A DNA stretch of 21,118 nt, from contig JBMNOD010000061.1 of NCBI GenBank assembly GCA_050942875.1, positions 1-21,118 of the forward strand, written 5' to 3'. Shown piece after piece: positions 1-9,600 of the stretch. This stretch comes from JAAZAI01 sp050942875 (GTDB taxonomy: Bacteria; Verrucomicrobiota; Kiritimatiellia; RFP12; UBA3636). Numbering within the stretch: the stretch's first letter is position 1; each line of letters begins with the position of its first letter. The position numbers and the translations under genes are program-made. The notes beneath the pieces are model-generated. The model was not told the origin of the DNA, ran no database searches, and saw nothing but the letters and a program-made list of their open reading frames with translations.

Positions 1-2
1 TC

Positions 3-278
3 GTCGAGGCGGTCTGCGCCCGGATCTACCCGCCGGAAGCCCCCGCCCGGCCCGAGACCCCCGCGCCGCCTTGCGCCTCGGAAGGCGGCGATCAGGAGGC
101 GACCGCCCCCTCCCCCGAGCCACGCGAAGCAGGCGGACGCCGCCCCGGGTCGCCTCGGGATGCGAAAGGGGCTTTGAAGAAGCAGCCCGCTCGCGCCCCT
201 GAGCCGACTTCGACCAAATCTTCTCATAAACTGTTGCCAAGAAAGGACTTAGACGAAACGGCAAAAAAAGGCGCTTGA
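3..278 (+). CDS. C-terminal fragment of an unidentified protein, cut by the window edge
   Basis: An open frame enters from the left edge and ends at TGA 276-278 (91 codons visible, no start codon in the window). The first 50 or so codons almost all end in G or C, as in the confident genes here, which supports coding; the last 35 are more mixed. The visible protein begins V-E-A-V-C-A-R-I-Y-P-P-E and then turns into a low-complexity, Pro/Ala/Glu-rich and finally Lys-rich tail ending ETAKKGA. Such a tail is typical of a disordered extension on a cytoplasmic protein, for example some RNA helicases or nucleic-acid-binding proteins, but no domain is visible and I do not assign a function. Another frame is also open to about 177, so the frame choice rests on codon bias and on the longer open length. 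Confidence 0.55.
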   Translation, partial: VEAVCARIYPPEAPARPETPAPPCASEGGDQEATAPSPEPREAGGRRPGSPRDAKGALKKQPARAPEPTSTKSSHKLLPRKDLDETAKKGA

Positions 279-292
279 CTCACCCACATACT

Positions 293-329
293 TGTTTTTC
301 GTGGCCATTCCCCACTCGGCGAAGCCGCC
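293..329. repeat. 37-bp direct repeat, copy 1
   Basis: A 37-bp sequence beginning TGTTTTTCGTGGCCATTCCC and ending CGAAGCCGCC occurs here and again, base for base, at 482-518. The inner part contains a small hairpin, CGGC-GAA-GCCG (317-327). The two copies lie 189 bp apart in non-coding DNA. It is probably a dispersed intergenic repeat of this genome rather than a protein-coding unit. Confidence 0.85.
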
Positions 330-354
330 GCGGCCTTTGCGTGAAACCTTTCTC

Positions 355-372
355 ACGCCAAGAACGCCAAGT
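355..372. repeat. Two tandem 9-mers (ACGCCAAGW)
   Basis: ACGCCAAGA (355-363) is followed directly by ACGCCAAGT (364-372). By itself this is weak, but it belongs to a series of distinct short tandem words filling the same intergenic stretch. Confidence 0.6.
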
Positions 373-384
373 TTCTTTTTTAGG

Positions 385-416
385 CAGGATTACAGGATTT
401 CAGGATTCCAGGATTC
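385..416. repeat. Four tandem octamers CAGGATTN
   Basis: Four contiguous 8-bp units are seen: CAGGATTA (385-392), CAGGATTT (393-400), CAGGATTC (401-408) and CAGGATTC (409-416). Only the last base varies. This resembles the short tandemly repeated repetitive (STRR) sequences known from cyanobacteria and other large genomes in form, though not in sequence. Confidence 0.9.
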
Positions 417-428
417 CACCCACCCAGG

Positions 429-454
429 CAATCTTGTCAATCTTGTAATCTTGT
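429..454. repeat. Three tandem AATCTTGT units
   Basis: CAATCTTGT (429-437), CAATCTTGT (438-446) and AATCTTGT (447-454) lie head to tail. The unit is unrelated to the CAGGATTN units 12 bp upstream, so two separate tandem families are juxtaposed. Confidence 0.88.
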
Positions 455-481
455 CCAAGACTGCGCCACCTGCGCTTTTTG

Positions 482-518
482 TGTTTTTCGTGGCCATTCC
501 CCACTCGGCGAAGCCGCC
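482..518. repeat. 37-bp direct repeat, copy 2
   Basis: Exact second copy of the sequence at 293-329, again preceded by T-rich DNA and containing the CGGC-GAA-GCCG mini-hairpin (506-516). The sequences following the two copies differ (GCGGCC versus TTGGCA), which fixes the 3' limit of the repeat. Confidence 0.85.
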
Positions 519-539
519 TTGGCAGGTCGTCAACGTTTT

Positions 540-563
540 GCAACAAAGATCGCGGCAAAGATC
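540..563. repeat. Imperfect 12-bp tandem pair around CAAAGATC
   Basis: GCAACAAAGATC (540-551) is followed by GCGGCAAAGATC (552-563), two mismatches in twelve. It is part of the same patchwork of short tandem words. Confidence 0.6.
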
Positions 564-616
564 GTCCAAGGCCCGCCCTCCGGCAGACCTTGGACTTTGA
601 ACCTTGGACCTTGGAC
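564..616. repeat. CCTTGGAC word repeats with an inverted copy (potential hairpin)
   Basis: GTCCAAGG (564-571) is the reverse complement of CCTTGGAC (588-595), giving an 8-bp stem with a 16-nt loop. The word returns in direct orientation as CCTTGGAC (602-609) and CTTGGAC (610-616). The hairpin could slow or terminate transcription from either neighbour, but no T tract follows it. Confidence 0.75.
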
Positions 617-619
617 TTC

Positions 620-640
620 CTAGCCCCTAGCGACTAGCGA
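620..640. repeat. Three tandem heptamers CTAGCNN
   Basis: CTAGCCC (620-626), CTAGCGA (627-633) and CTAGCGA (634-640) are contiguous and end 5 bp before the stop codon of the giant minus-strand gene (the stop occupies 646-648). Confidence 0.85.
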
Positions 641-643
641 CTC

Positions 644-664
644 CCTCACGGCTCCGCCGTGAGG
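644..664 (-). terminator. Stem-loop overlapping the stop codon of the giant gene
   Basis: CCTCACGGC (644-652) and GCCGTGAGG (656-664) form a perfect 9-bp GC-rich stem around a 3-nt loop (TCC on the plus strand). The stop codon of the minus-strand gene (646-648) lies inside the stem. There is no T run on either side, so it is not a canonical intrinsic terminator. It may protect the 3' end of the mRNA or be a chance product of GC-rich coding DNA. Confidence 0.45.
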
Positions 665-3600
665 ACCACGCGGAAGAACCCGCCGTCGGCGCCGGGCAGG
701 ACGAAGCGGCTGACGGAGCCGTCGGCCACATGCCCCGTCTTCACAGGCAGCCACGGATCGCCCAGCGTCCTGGCGTGCTCGATCGCATACACCTTGCCCG
801 CCACGCTCGCCCAGCGAATCTCGATGCCGCCGGCGACCGGGCGGATGCCGAGGATCTTCAGCACGGAGTTCGCCTGAAGCGGATCGGTGCCCGCCAGGAA
901 CTCCTCGAAGTTCGTCAGGCCGTCGCCGTCGGGGTCGTCGTCGCGGCCCGAGGCCGCGCCGGCCCAGTCGATTTCCCCGGCCCACGAATCGAAGTCCGCC
1001 GCAGGGCCGTCAACGAACACCGTGTAGGGGCCGTAGAGGTTCTCCCGGCCGGAGCCTTCGATTTCGACGACGCGCCACGTGTAGCATCCGCCTGCCTCGG
1101 CGCCGGGATCAGCCAGCGTGTACAGCGTCGGATGCCCGTTCATTTCCGACCACACCGGCGCCTCGGGATTCAGGCGCGTCCAGACGCCGCCCTCCAGGCG
1201 GTCGACCCAGTAGCCGATCGTGTCGTACTCCGCCGCCGTCTCCCACTCGACGAAGACCGTGCCGTCCTCGGCAAACGCGCGGAAGCTCGTGATGACCGAC
1301 AACGTCGGGTTGCTGTAGAGACCGGCGTCGAGATCGAGGTTCACCTCGTTCGGCATAAGCGTGATCACGTTGGAATGCGGACCGTTCTCGCCAAAGTCGC
1401 TGTCCGTCTCGGGCGTGCCCCCGTTCGCGTTTTTCGGCGAGAAGGAATAGCCGTCCGGCGCATCGACGCGGAGCAGGTAGTCCCCGGGTGGAACCTGGAA
1501 CAAATAGTTGCCGTTGGCGTCGGTCGTCGTGGTGGCGACGAGGTTGGTTTCAAGACCGCCTGCTCCATCATCGGCGACGCGGTAGATCTTCACCACGACG
1601 CCCTCGATTCCAGGCTCGCCGTCGTCTTGGATGCCGTTCGCATTGGCGTCGTTCCAGACGCGGTCGCCGATCGTGGCGGCATCCTCCGCTGGCTTGTAGC
1701 CCACGTTGACCGGCTCGCCGGCATTGTCGCCGATGCCGTGCCCCGGGTAGAGCGTGTAGTGCGCCACGGCATGGTCAACCGCATTGGTGGCGCGCTGGCG
1801 ATGGGGGTCGCCGGCCGCCGGCGTGCCGACGGCGGGAAGATCGACGAGGGCGCCCGCGTCGCTGGAGAAGCGCACGTCGTAGTTGCCGGGGGGAAGATGG
1901 TTGAACTCGTAGAAGCCGTTTTCATCGGTCGTCGTCGTGGCGACAAAAATGCCATTCATGTAGAGACGCACATCGACCTCGTTGAGAACGCTGTCAGCCG
2001 GGCTCTTGGTCAGGGAGTCGTCCAGGTCAAGGAAGGCGTAGCCATAGAGGCGGGCCGGAATCTTGGCGTCGAGGAAGTCCCGCCCCGTCACATGGTCGCC
2101 GGCGTTGACGCTCACGGGGATCTGGTTGTCGTTCGGGTTGACCACGTCGCCGGTGCTCATGTAGCCCGGCAGGTCGGTCTCGACCACGATGTAGTTGCCG
2201 GGCTCCAGGGCGCTGAAGGCGTAGCCGCCGTCGAGATCGGTAAAGGCAAAACGCACAAACCGATCGCCGGCGTCATATTCGCCGTTGTTGTTGACGTCCT
2301 TGTAGAGCGCGACCGTCACGCCCGGGATGCCCCGCTCGCCGGGGTCGACTGTGCCATCGCGGTTTTCGTCGTGCCAGACGGTGCCGCTGATCGAGGCCTG
2401 CTGGTCGAAGGGCAGGCGGTAGTCGTAGAAGTCCCGGTTGGGGTGGACGCTGCCATTGGCGACGGTCACCGTGATGCTGTTGTCGTTGATCCCGTCCGCG
2501 TCGCCGGTGCTGCCGTAGCCGGGCGGGTCGACCTCGACGACGGTGTACGTGCCGTCGGGCAGGTTGGGGAACTCGTAGTAGCCGTCCTCGCCCAGCGTGG
2601 TGGTGGTCGCCACCAAGACGCCATTGGTGTCGTAGAGCCTGATCTCGACGCCCGGCAGGCGCGGCTCGCCGGCGTCGCCGTCAGCGTTCCTGTTGAGGTC
2701 GTTCCAGACGTGGCCGCTGATCAGGCCGGCGGTGCTCACGAGGTTCGTGTCGGAGTCCCGGGCGGGCGGCACGGGGGTGTCGTACTCGTCCACGGAGTAG
2801 TCGGCGGCGGCGGTGTTGACGACCGGATTGCCGGCGCCGACCACCTTGAACTTGAGATCGTTGGTGATCGCGCCGCCCGCGGCGAGACCGTCGGGTGCCG
2901 CGATGTTCTCCCAGAAGAGCGCGCCCGCGCCGATGCCGTCGGGCTCGAACGTCGCCGATCCGGGCACGTAGTCGAGGTAGGCGGCGCTGAAGGCGTCCTC
3001 CAGCGGAATCGATGTGATGCGCGTGTTGCCGGTGTTCTGCACCACGATGCGGTATTCGACGATCTCGCCGTAGCCGGCGGGGCTGGGCGAGAGCAGCGTC
3101 TTGGTGACGGTGTGGCCGGCATCGACGATCGTGACGGAGGCGTCGTCGCTCTGCGAGCCGCCGGGATAGGTGGCGGTGGCGGTGTTGATCACCGAATTAC
3201 CGGCGGCCAGCGCCTCGAAGGTCAGCTCGAACTCGCGGATGCCGCGGGGGGCGAGCGGGCCGATGTTGCTCCACGTCACCACACGGTTCGTGCTGTCGTG
3301 GGAAGTCGGCGCCGGCTCGGCCGAGACGAAGCGCAGCCCGGCGGGATAGCCGTCGGTCAGGACAACGGGATCGAGTGTCGTCGTGCCGGTGTTGAACACC
3401 CGGACACGATAGACCACCTCGCTGCCGATCCCCACAGTGGAGACGGATGGATCGGCAAGCTGCTTCTGGATGCCGATGCCGGGCGTGCCGGGCGGCTGCG
3501 TGACAATCGCCGTGTCGCTTGATGTGTCGGTGGGATCGTCCGGATCGACGTAGACCACATCGAGCACGGTGCCGGGAGGCGCGTAGAGCGTGCCGTCCCC

Positions 3601-6600
3601 GTCGCCGCCATCGGTCGTGGCGCTGGCGGGAATTCCGCCGGTGAAGACGCCGGTGTCGGTTCCGGTCTCGTAGAGCGTGATCGTCTCGGTGTCGCCGCTG
3701 CTGGTGGTGATCGTCACCGTGATCGTCTCGACTTCATCGGGATTGGTGTTCTGGTCCAGATCGGTCACGCGGACATGGACCGTCTGGTCCGGCTGGTAGA
3801 TCTCGGTGTGCTCGCCGTTGTTGTCGATGGTGAACTCCGTCGTGCTCGGCGTGCCGAAGTCGTCAGCGGAGACATGGATCCGCGTCGCGGCCACGTTCGT
3901 GATCCCCTCGGTGCCCTCGTGCGCCGTCACCGTGATCGACAGGCTGCTGCCGGCAGCCGGCGGCGGGCAGCAGGAGAATTCGTAGGTCTTGGTGCCGAGC
4001 GTGGTGTGGACGACCGCGGTGTCGTCCAGTGTCATGTCCACGCCCATCTCCGGAATGGCGAGGGTGAGGCCGGTGATGTCGTAGGCGCCGAAGGGGTCGC
4101 TGACCGTCGCGCGCATGTAGGCCGTGGTGCCGGCGATGACGGTATCGACCGGGCTGCCGTCGGGATAGGGCGCGTCGAAGACCGCCAGCGACTCGACCTT
4201 GATGATGGTGTCGGCGGGCAGGCTGACGAACGAGGGGTAGTCCTCGCTGTCGTAGAGGATCGCGAAGGGCGCCCTGTCGGCGCTGGTGATCTCGAGGGTG
4301 ACCGCCTCCCCGGCGGGTATCGTCACCTTGCCGCCCAGAACTGTGCTCCAGTCAAGCCGGTAGATCCCCTCGCCGCCCTCGCCGGGGCCGAGCAGCTGGG
4401 CAGTGGGGGCGCCGAGCGTCGCGAAGGTCGCCCCGTCGTACTTCAGCCTGGCGCTGATGGCGGGGTTGACCGGCATGGCGCCATCGACGGCCGCCACAAA
4501 GACGCTCGCGGAGAGGTTGCCGCCCGCGGGCATCGTGAAGTCCGAGCAGAAGCAGGGCAGCTGCGTGAAGGCGATTCTCGCCACGTTCTCCGCGGGAATC
4601 GCCGTCTCATGGCCGAAGCTGATGAAGGCGTCGGTCATCGCGGCGTACTGGGCGCTGACCCAGTTGGCGCTCCGCGCGACGCTGGAGATGCGCATCTCGT
4701 CGAGCCTGCCGTCGAAGTTGGCTGTCGTCGCCGCGCGCGTGCCGATGTAGTTGTTGCCGTCGCCCAGCGCCATGCTGGAATAGGGGTTCGCATTCGCGGC
4801 GGCTGCGCCGTCGACGTAGAGCGTGTCGGTGGAGCCGTTTTTAACCCAGACAAAATGGAACCACTTTCCGGATGGCACCGTTGCGCCTTTTTTCCCGGGG
4901 ATGGAATTGACGGAGCCTCCCGTCTCGTTCCGTCCCACTTCCAGCTTGCCGGCATTCCAGAGGACCTGGCACTGACGGTTCTGGGTGTCCTGCGTGAAAA
5001 TACGATCAAAGTTGGCGGACGACCCCACATAGACCCACGACTCGAAGGTAAAGCTGCCGGTGACAGGCACGATCGCGACGCCGGGCAGCCTGGTGCGGCT
5101 CGTCCCGCCAAACCCGTCGGCGCCGTTGATCTGGCCGGCGGTGTCGAGCGCCACCCCGGTGGGGACGCCATTCCTTGCGTTGGCGGTGGAGTCGGCGACG
5201 GTGGCGCCCGAGGTCTCGTCCATGTGCCACACCGCCTCGAAGCCGCTGTTCCAGACGGCAGAGGGAGACTGGGCGTCGGCGGCCGCGGGGTTGCCGTACT
5301 CCATCCAGATGCTGTCGGTGCTCGACGAGGCGTCGATGCGCGGCACCTTGACCCAGATGTGGGCCTGCTGCGCGGCGGCGTCCCACGACTCGATCTCGTA
5401 GGCCAGCGCCGTGGTGCCGTCGGCGTCGTAGAAGCGGATGTCCTGTCCGGCGCCCTGGGCCTTGGCGAAGTCGAAGTTCGCGCTGGTCAGGTGGACGAGC
5501 ACGGGGAAGTTGTCGAGGTTCTCGGCGCGCGAGGCGTTGAGGAAGGTGAGCTGTTTCTTGTAGCTCCACCCGCCATCGGCGGAGAGAACCTCGGAGCGGA
5601 CGGTCGTCGTGTCGCCGATGGCCGCCGGATCGATGCGATCCAGTGCGTTCTCGATGGCCGGAGGCGCGTTCTCCTGCTCATCGCCCATTCCAACGAAGGT
5701 GCCGTTCATCGAGGCGTACTGCGCGCTGATCCAGTCGGCGCTGCGCGCGACGCTGGAGACGCGCATCTCGTCGAGCGCGCCGTCGAAGTTGCAGCTTGAC
5801 TTTGAAAGCGAGCCGATGTAGCTGCCGTCGGTAGTCGTCGTCTGAAAACCGCTGTCAACCGCCTGGTCGATTCCAGTCTCGCCGTTGACATAGAGGGTGT
5901 CGGTGGTGCCGTTCTTGACCCAGACGAAATGGAACCACCCGTCTCTCGGCACCTGCACGGACTTCTTCAAGACAAGCGGGGAGCTGCCGTCGAACCGCGC
6001 CACGTCAATTTTGTGGTGGGACGCGCTCCAGGTCCAGGAGACCTGCATCTTGCGGCCTGCCGCTTCGTGCGTGAAGATGCGATCTTGCCAGGCGGACTCG
6101 GGGTAGTAGTTGCGGATCCACCCCTCGAAGGTCACCGTCTCACCCGTTCCGATGATGTTGCCAGATGGCAACGCCGTGTAACTGGACACCCCGACGGGAT
6201 AGCTGTCGGCGCCGTTGATCTTGGTTTCCGTATCGCGCACAACCCCTGCAGGAGTGCCGTTCCACCCGTTGCCGGTGGAATCGGCGACGGCGCCCGAGGT
6301 CTCGTCCATGTGCCAGACCGCCTCGAAGCCGTTGCTCCAGACGTCGCCGGCGGACTGGGCGTCGCTGGCGGCGGAGTTGCCGTAGAACATCCAGATGCCG
6401 TCGGTGCCCGACAAGGCGTCGATCTGCGGCACCTTGACCCAGATGTGGGCCTGCTGCGCGGACATGTCCCACGACTCGATCTCGTAGCTGAGCGGCGTGG
6501 TGCCGTCGGCGTCGTAGAAGCGGATGTCCTGGCCGTCGCCCTGGGCCTTGGCGAAGTCGAAGTTGTCGGCGGTCAGGGTGACGAGCACGGGGAAGTCCCT

Positions 6601-9600
6601 GAGCGCCTCGCTGCGCGTGCCGTTGTCGAAGGTGAGCTTCCGCTTGTAGAGCCACTCGTCGGCGGCGGGGGCGGGGCTGGTTCCCTGTCCATCGCTCTGC
6701 TCCGCGCCGATCACGGAGAAGGCGCCGGACATCGCGGCGTATTGCGCGTCGACCCAGCCGGCGCTGCGGGCGGTGCCGGAGATGCGCATCTCGTCGAGCT
6801 TGCCGCCAAAGGGGAAGTTCGAGGAGTCGCGTGCCCCGATGTAGTTCTGTCCCAGGCTGGAGACTTGCGCGCCCTGGTGCGGGGTCGTCGAGGTGGAGTT
6901 TGGCTTGCCATTGATGTAGAGCGTGTCGCTGCTGCCGTTGAAGACCCAGGCAAAGTGGAACCAGCTCCTGTTCGCCGGCACCGTGGCGGCCCCCTTTAGC
7001 GGACAGTCAATGGAGGAGCCGTCGGAACGCCCGACCTGGACGATGCCGCCGTGCCTGATGACCTGGAGATGCCGGCCGGACACGGCTTGCGCGAAGACAC
7101 GGTCATAGTTCGAGTTCGGCTCGACATGGAGCCATGACTCAAAGGTGAAGGGGCTGTTTCTGACCGGGACGATCGCGCCGGTCTTGTCCAGTCTCGTGTA
7201 GCCCTGCACCCCGTCGGGATAGGCGTCGGCGCCGTTGATCTGGCCGGAGGCGTTGAGCACCACACTCGCATTGGCGGTGCCGTCCCAGCCGTTGCCGGTG
7301 GAGTCGGAGACGGTGGTGCCCGTGACCTCGTCCATGTGCCACACCGCCTCGAAGCCGCTGCTCCAGACGGCGGCGGGGGACTGGGCGTCGGCCAGCGCGG
7401 GGTTGCCGTAGTGCATCCAGATGCTGTCGGTGTCCGACAGCTTGTCGATCTGCGGCACCTTGACCCAGACATGGGCCTCGCCCGCGGCCGGGTTCCACGA
7501 CTCGATCTCGTAGCTCAGCGGCGTGGTGCCGTCGGCGTCGTAGAAGCGGATGTTGCTCCCGTCGCTCTTGACCTTGGCGAAGTCGAAGTCCGCGCTGGTC
7601 AGGGTGACGAGCACGGGGAAGTCCTTGAGGTCCTCGTTGCGCGTGCTGTTGTTGAAGGTGATCTGCCGCTTGTAGTAGGAGACCGGCGCCGGCGGATCCT
7701 CGGGATTACCCGGCTCCTCCGGATCCGGCACGGCGCCCTCGGCGGGCTCCGTCAGGTAGAGCTTCTTCTGCGCGCTGATCACGGAGAGCGTCGCGGTGTC
7801 GCTGCACCAGTCGCCGTAGATCGGATCGACGTAGTTTACCGTGAGCTCGTCGCCCGCGCGGGCGTGGAGCACGCCGTCCTCGGGATCCAGGCCGGAGGAG
7901 GGCGACGAGGGGAGCGGCGTGGTCGTGGTGAAGACGCCGGTGTCCTCGCCGGTCTCGGTGAGGGTGATGAACTCGTAGTCGCCGGTGGTCTCGTTGCGGA
8001 CGAGCAGGGTGATGGTCTCGACGGCGTCCGGATTGCGGTTGGCATCGGCGTCGGTGAACCAGAGGTAGATGTCGTCGCCTTCGGGATAGACCTCCACATC
8101 GTTTCCGCCGGCATCGACGAACCGCACCACGCTGGGGTGGCTGCCCTCGCCCGGCAGAACCTCCGTCTCGGTATCGTCATAGATTTCATACTGCGGCACG
8201 GCGCCCCGGTTGACGATGCTGCCCGGGCCGACGACGAGCGTGCGGTAGGTGAAGACGCTGGTGCCGGCGCGCAGGATGATCGGGATGGTGTAGCCGGGGG
8301 CGTCCAGCGGGAAGGGGGTGGCGGGGGCGTGATTGTCCGGCAGCGGCTCGCCGTCCAGCGTGGTGGAGTTGGGGACGTATTGCAGTTGCGGCGGCAGGGT
8401 GTCCAGCACCACCGTGTTGCCCAGCGGCAGCAGCCCCTTGTTGTCCACCTCGATGCGGTATTCGAGGGTGTCGCCGATGCTCGGGCCGTCGGGGTGGATG
8501 TCACTCACCAGGCGGCTGGACTTGATGATCTTGGGCTCGGGGAGCGGCAGGACGGTGGAGCCCATGTCGAGGTAGGGGTTCCACGGGAGCGCCGTGGCGG
8601 GATCCTGCCCCCACGCCGCAGTGAAGAGCGCGCCGTCGGTGGTGTAGATGCGCATGGCCGTCTGATCCCCGTCCGGGTCGAAGATGGTCTGCGACTGGAG
8701 CGCGGCCAGATCGTAGTGTTTGTCGTACTTCCCGCCGTTGGGGTCGGTCAGCGAACCCTGGCCGTCGCCGTTGTAGTCCACGTAGATGCGCGTGGCCCTT
8801 GCGGGCGAGACGAACACCGGGCTGCCGTTGCGCGACATGTCGCTGCTGCCGGGACCCCAGCCGACGACGGCGGTGGAGGAGAGCGCATCCTGGGGCATCA
8901 GGGTGAAGCCCCAGTCGTGGGCGTCGTTGGCGCTGCGGTTGGCGCCCACGGTGGCCACGGCGAAGAAGGGCTCGCCGCCCGCGCTGGTGAACATGGCTCC
9001 CGAGTTCTGCGGCATCTGCCAGCGGAGCGTCTCGCCCGGCTCGACGGTCAGGCTCTCCGAGCCGACGCGCGAGACGGCGTTGACGGTGATCGGGGCGGCG
9101 TTGTGGTTGTAGAGGAAGACGTAGCACGGCTGCCCGTTGGGGGAGGTGCCGACCGGCGACATGTAGCGGCTGAACCAGTCCTCGACGGGGACGAGCGTGT
9201 ACCAGCGCGTCTCGTAGGTGGAGCCGACGTCGCCCGTCAGCAGGTGGACCTGCACGGGCTTGGTGGCCGTGACCTCGGCGCCCGTCATGACGCCGCCGTT
9301 GACGTAGTGGCTCTCGCCGCGGTTGAGGGTGACCGTCACCGGGGCCGCCCCGCCGGGGCCGTCCTTGTCGATCGTCACGGCGGTGTTGTCCATGTCGGCC
9401 ATGACGGCAAGGCCGACGAACTCGAACATCTGGTCACTGCTCACATCCTCGCCGACCGGCGCGACGTAGTGCGTGCCGTGGTCGATCGTGGCGGCCACCT
9501 CGATGGACTCGGCCAGCACCGGGCCGGTCGAGACCGACCAGAGGGCGCGCGAGATGACCAGCGCCTTGCTTGCCGTGATGCGGTCACGCGCGTCGTAAAG

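Noticed and set aside
385..454. CRISPR array
   Set aside because: The repeats are 8-9 bp and contiguous with no spacers, and no cas gene is present.
292..600. A 102-codon plus-strand open frame containing FFVAIPHSAKPP twice
   Set aside because: The repeated peptide is only the 37-bp DNA repeat translated twice. The rest translates tandem word repeats, the start is TTG without a ribosome site, and codon use is unlike the real genes.
4605..7680. Mobile element or composite insertion
   Set aside because: The repetition is in frame and encodes complete DUF2341-LamG modules; there is no transposase or terminal inverted repeat.
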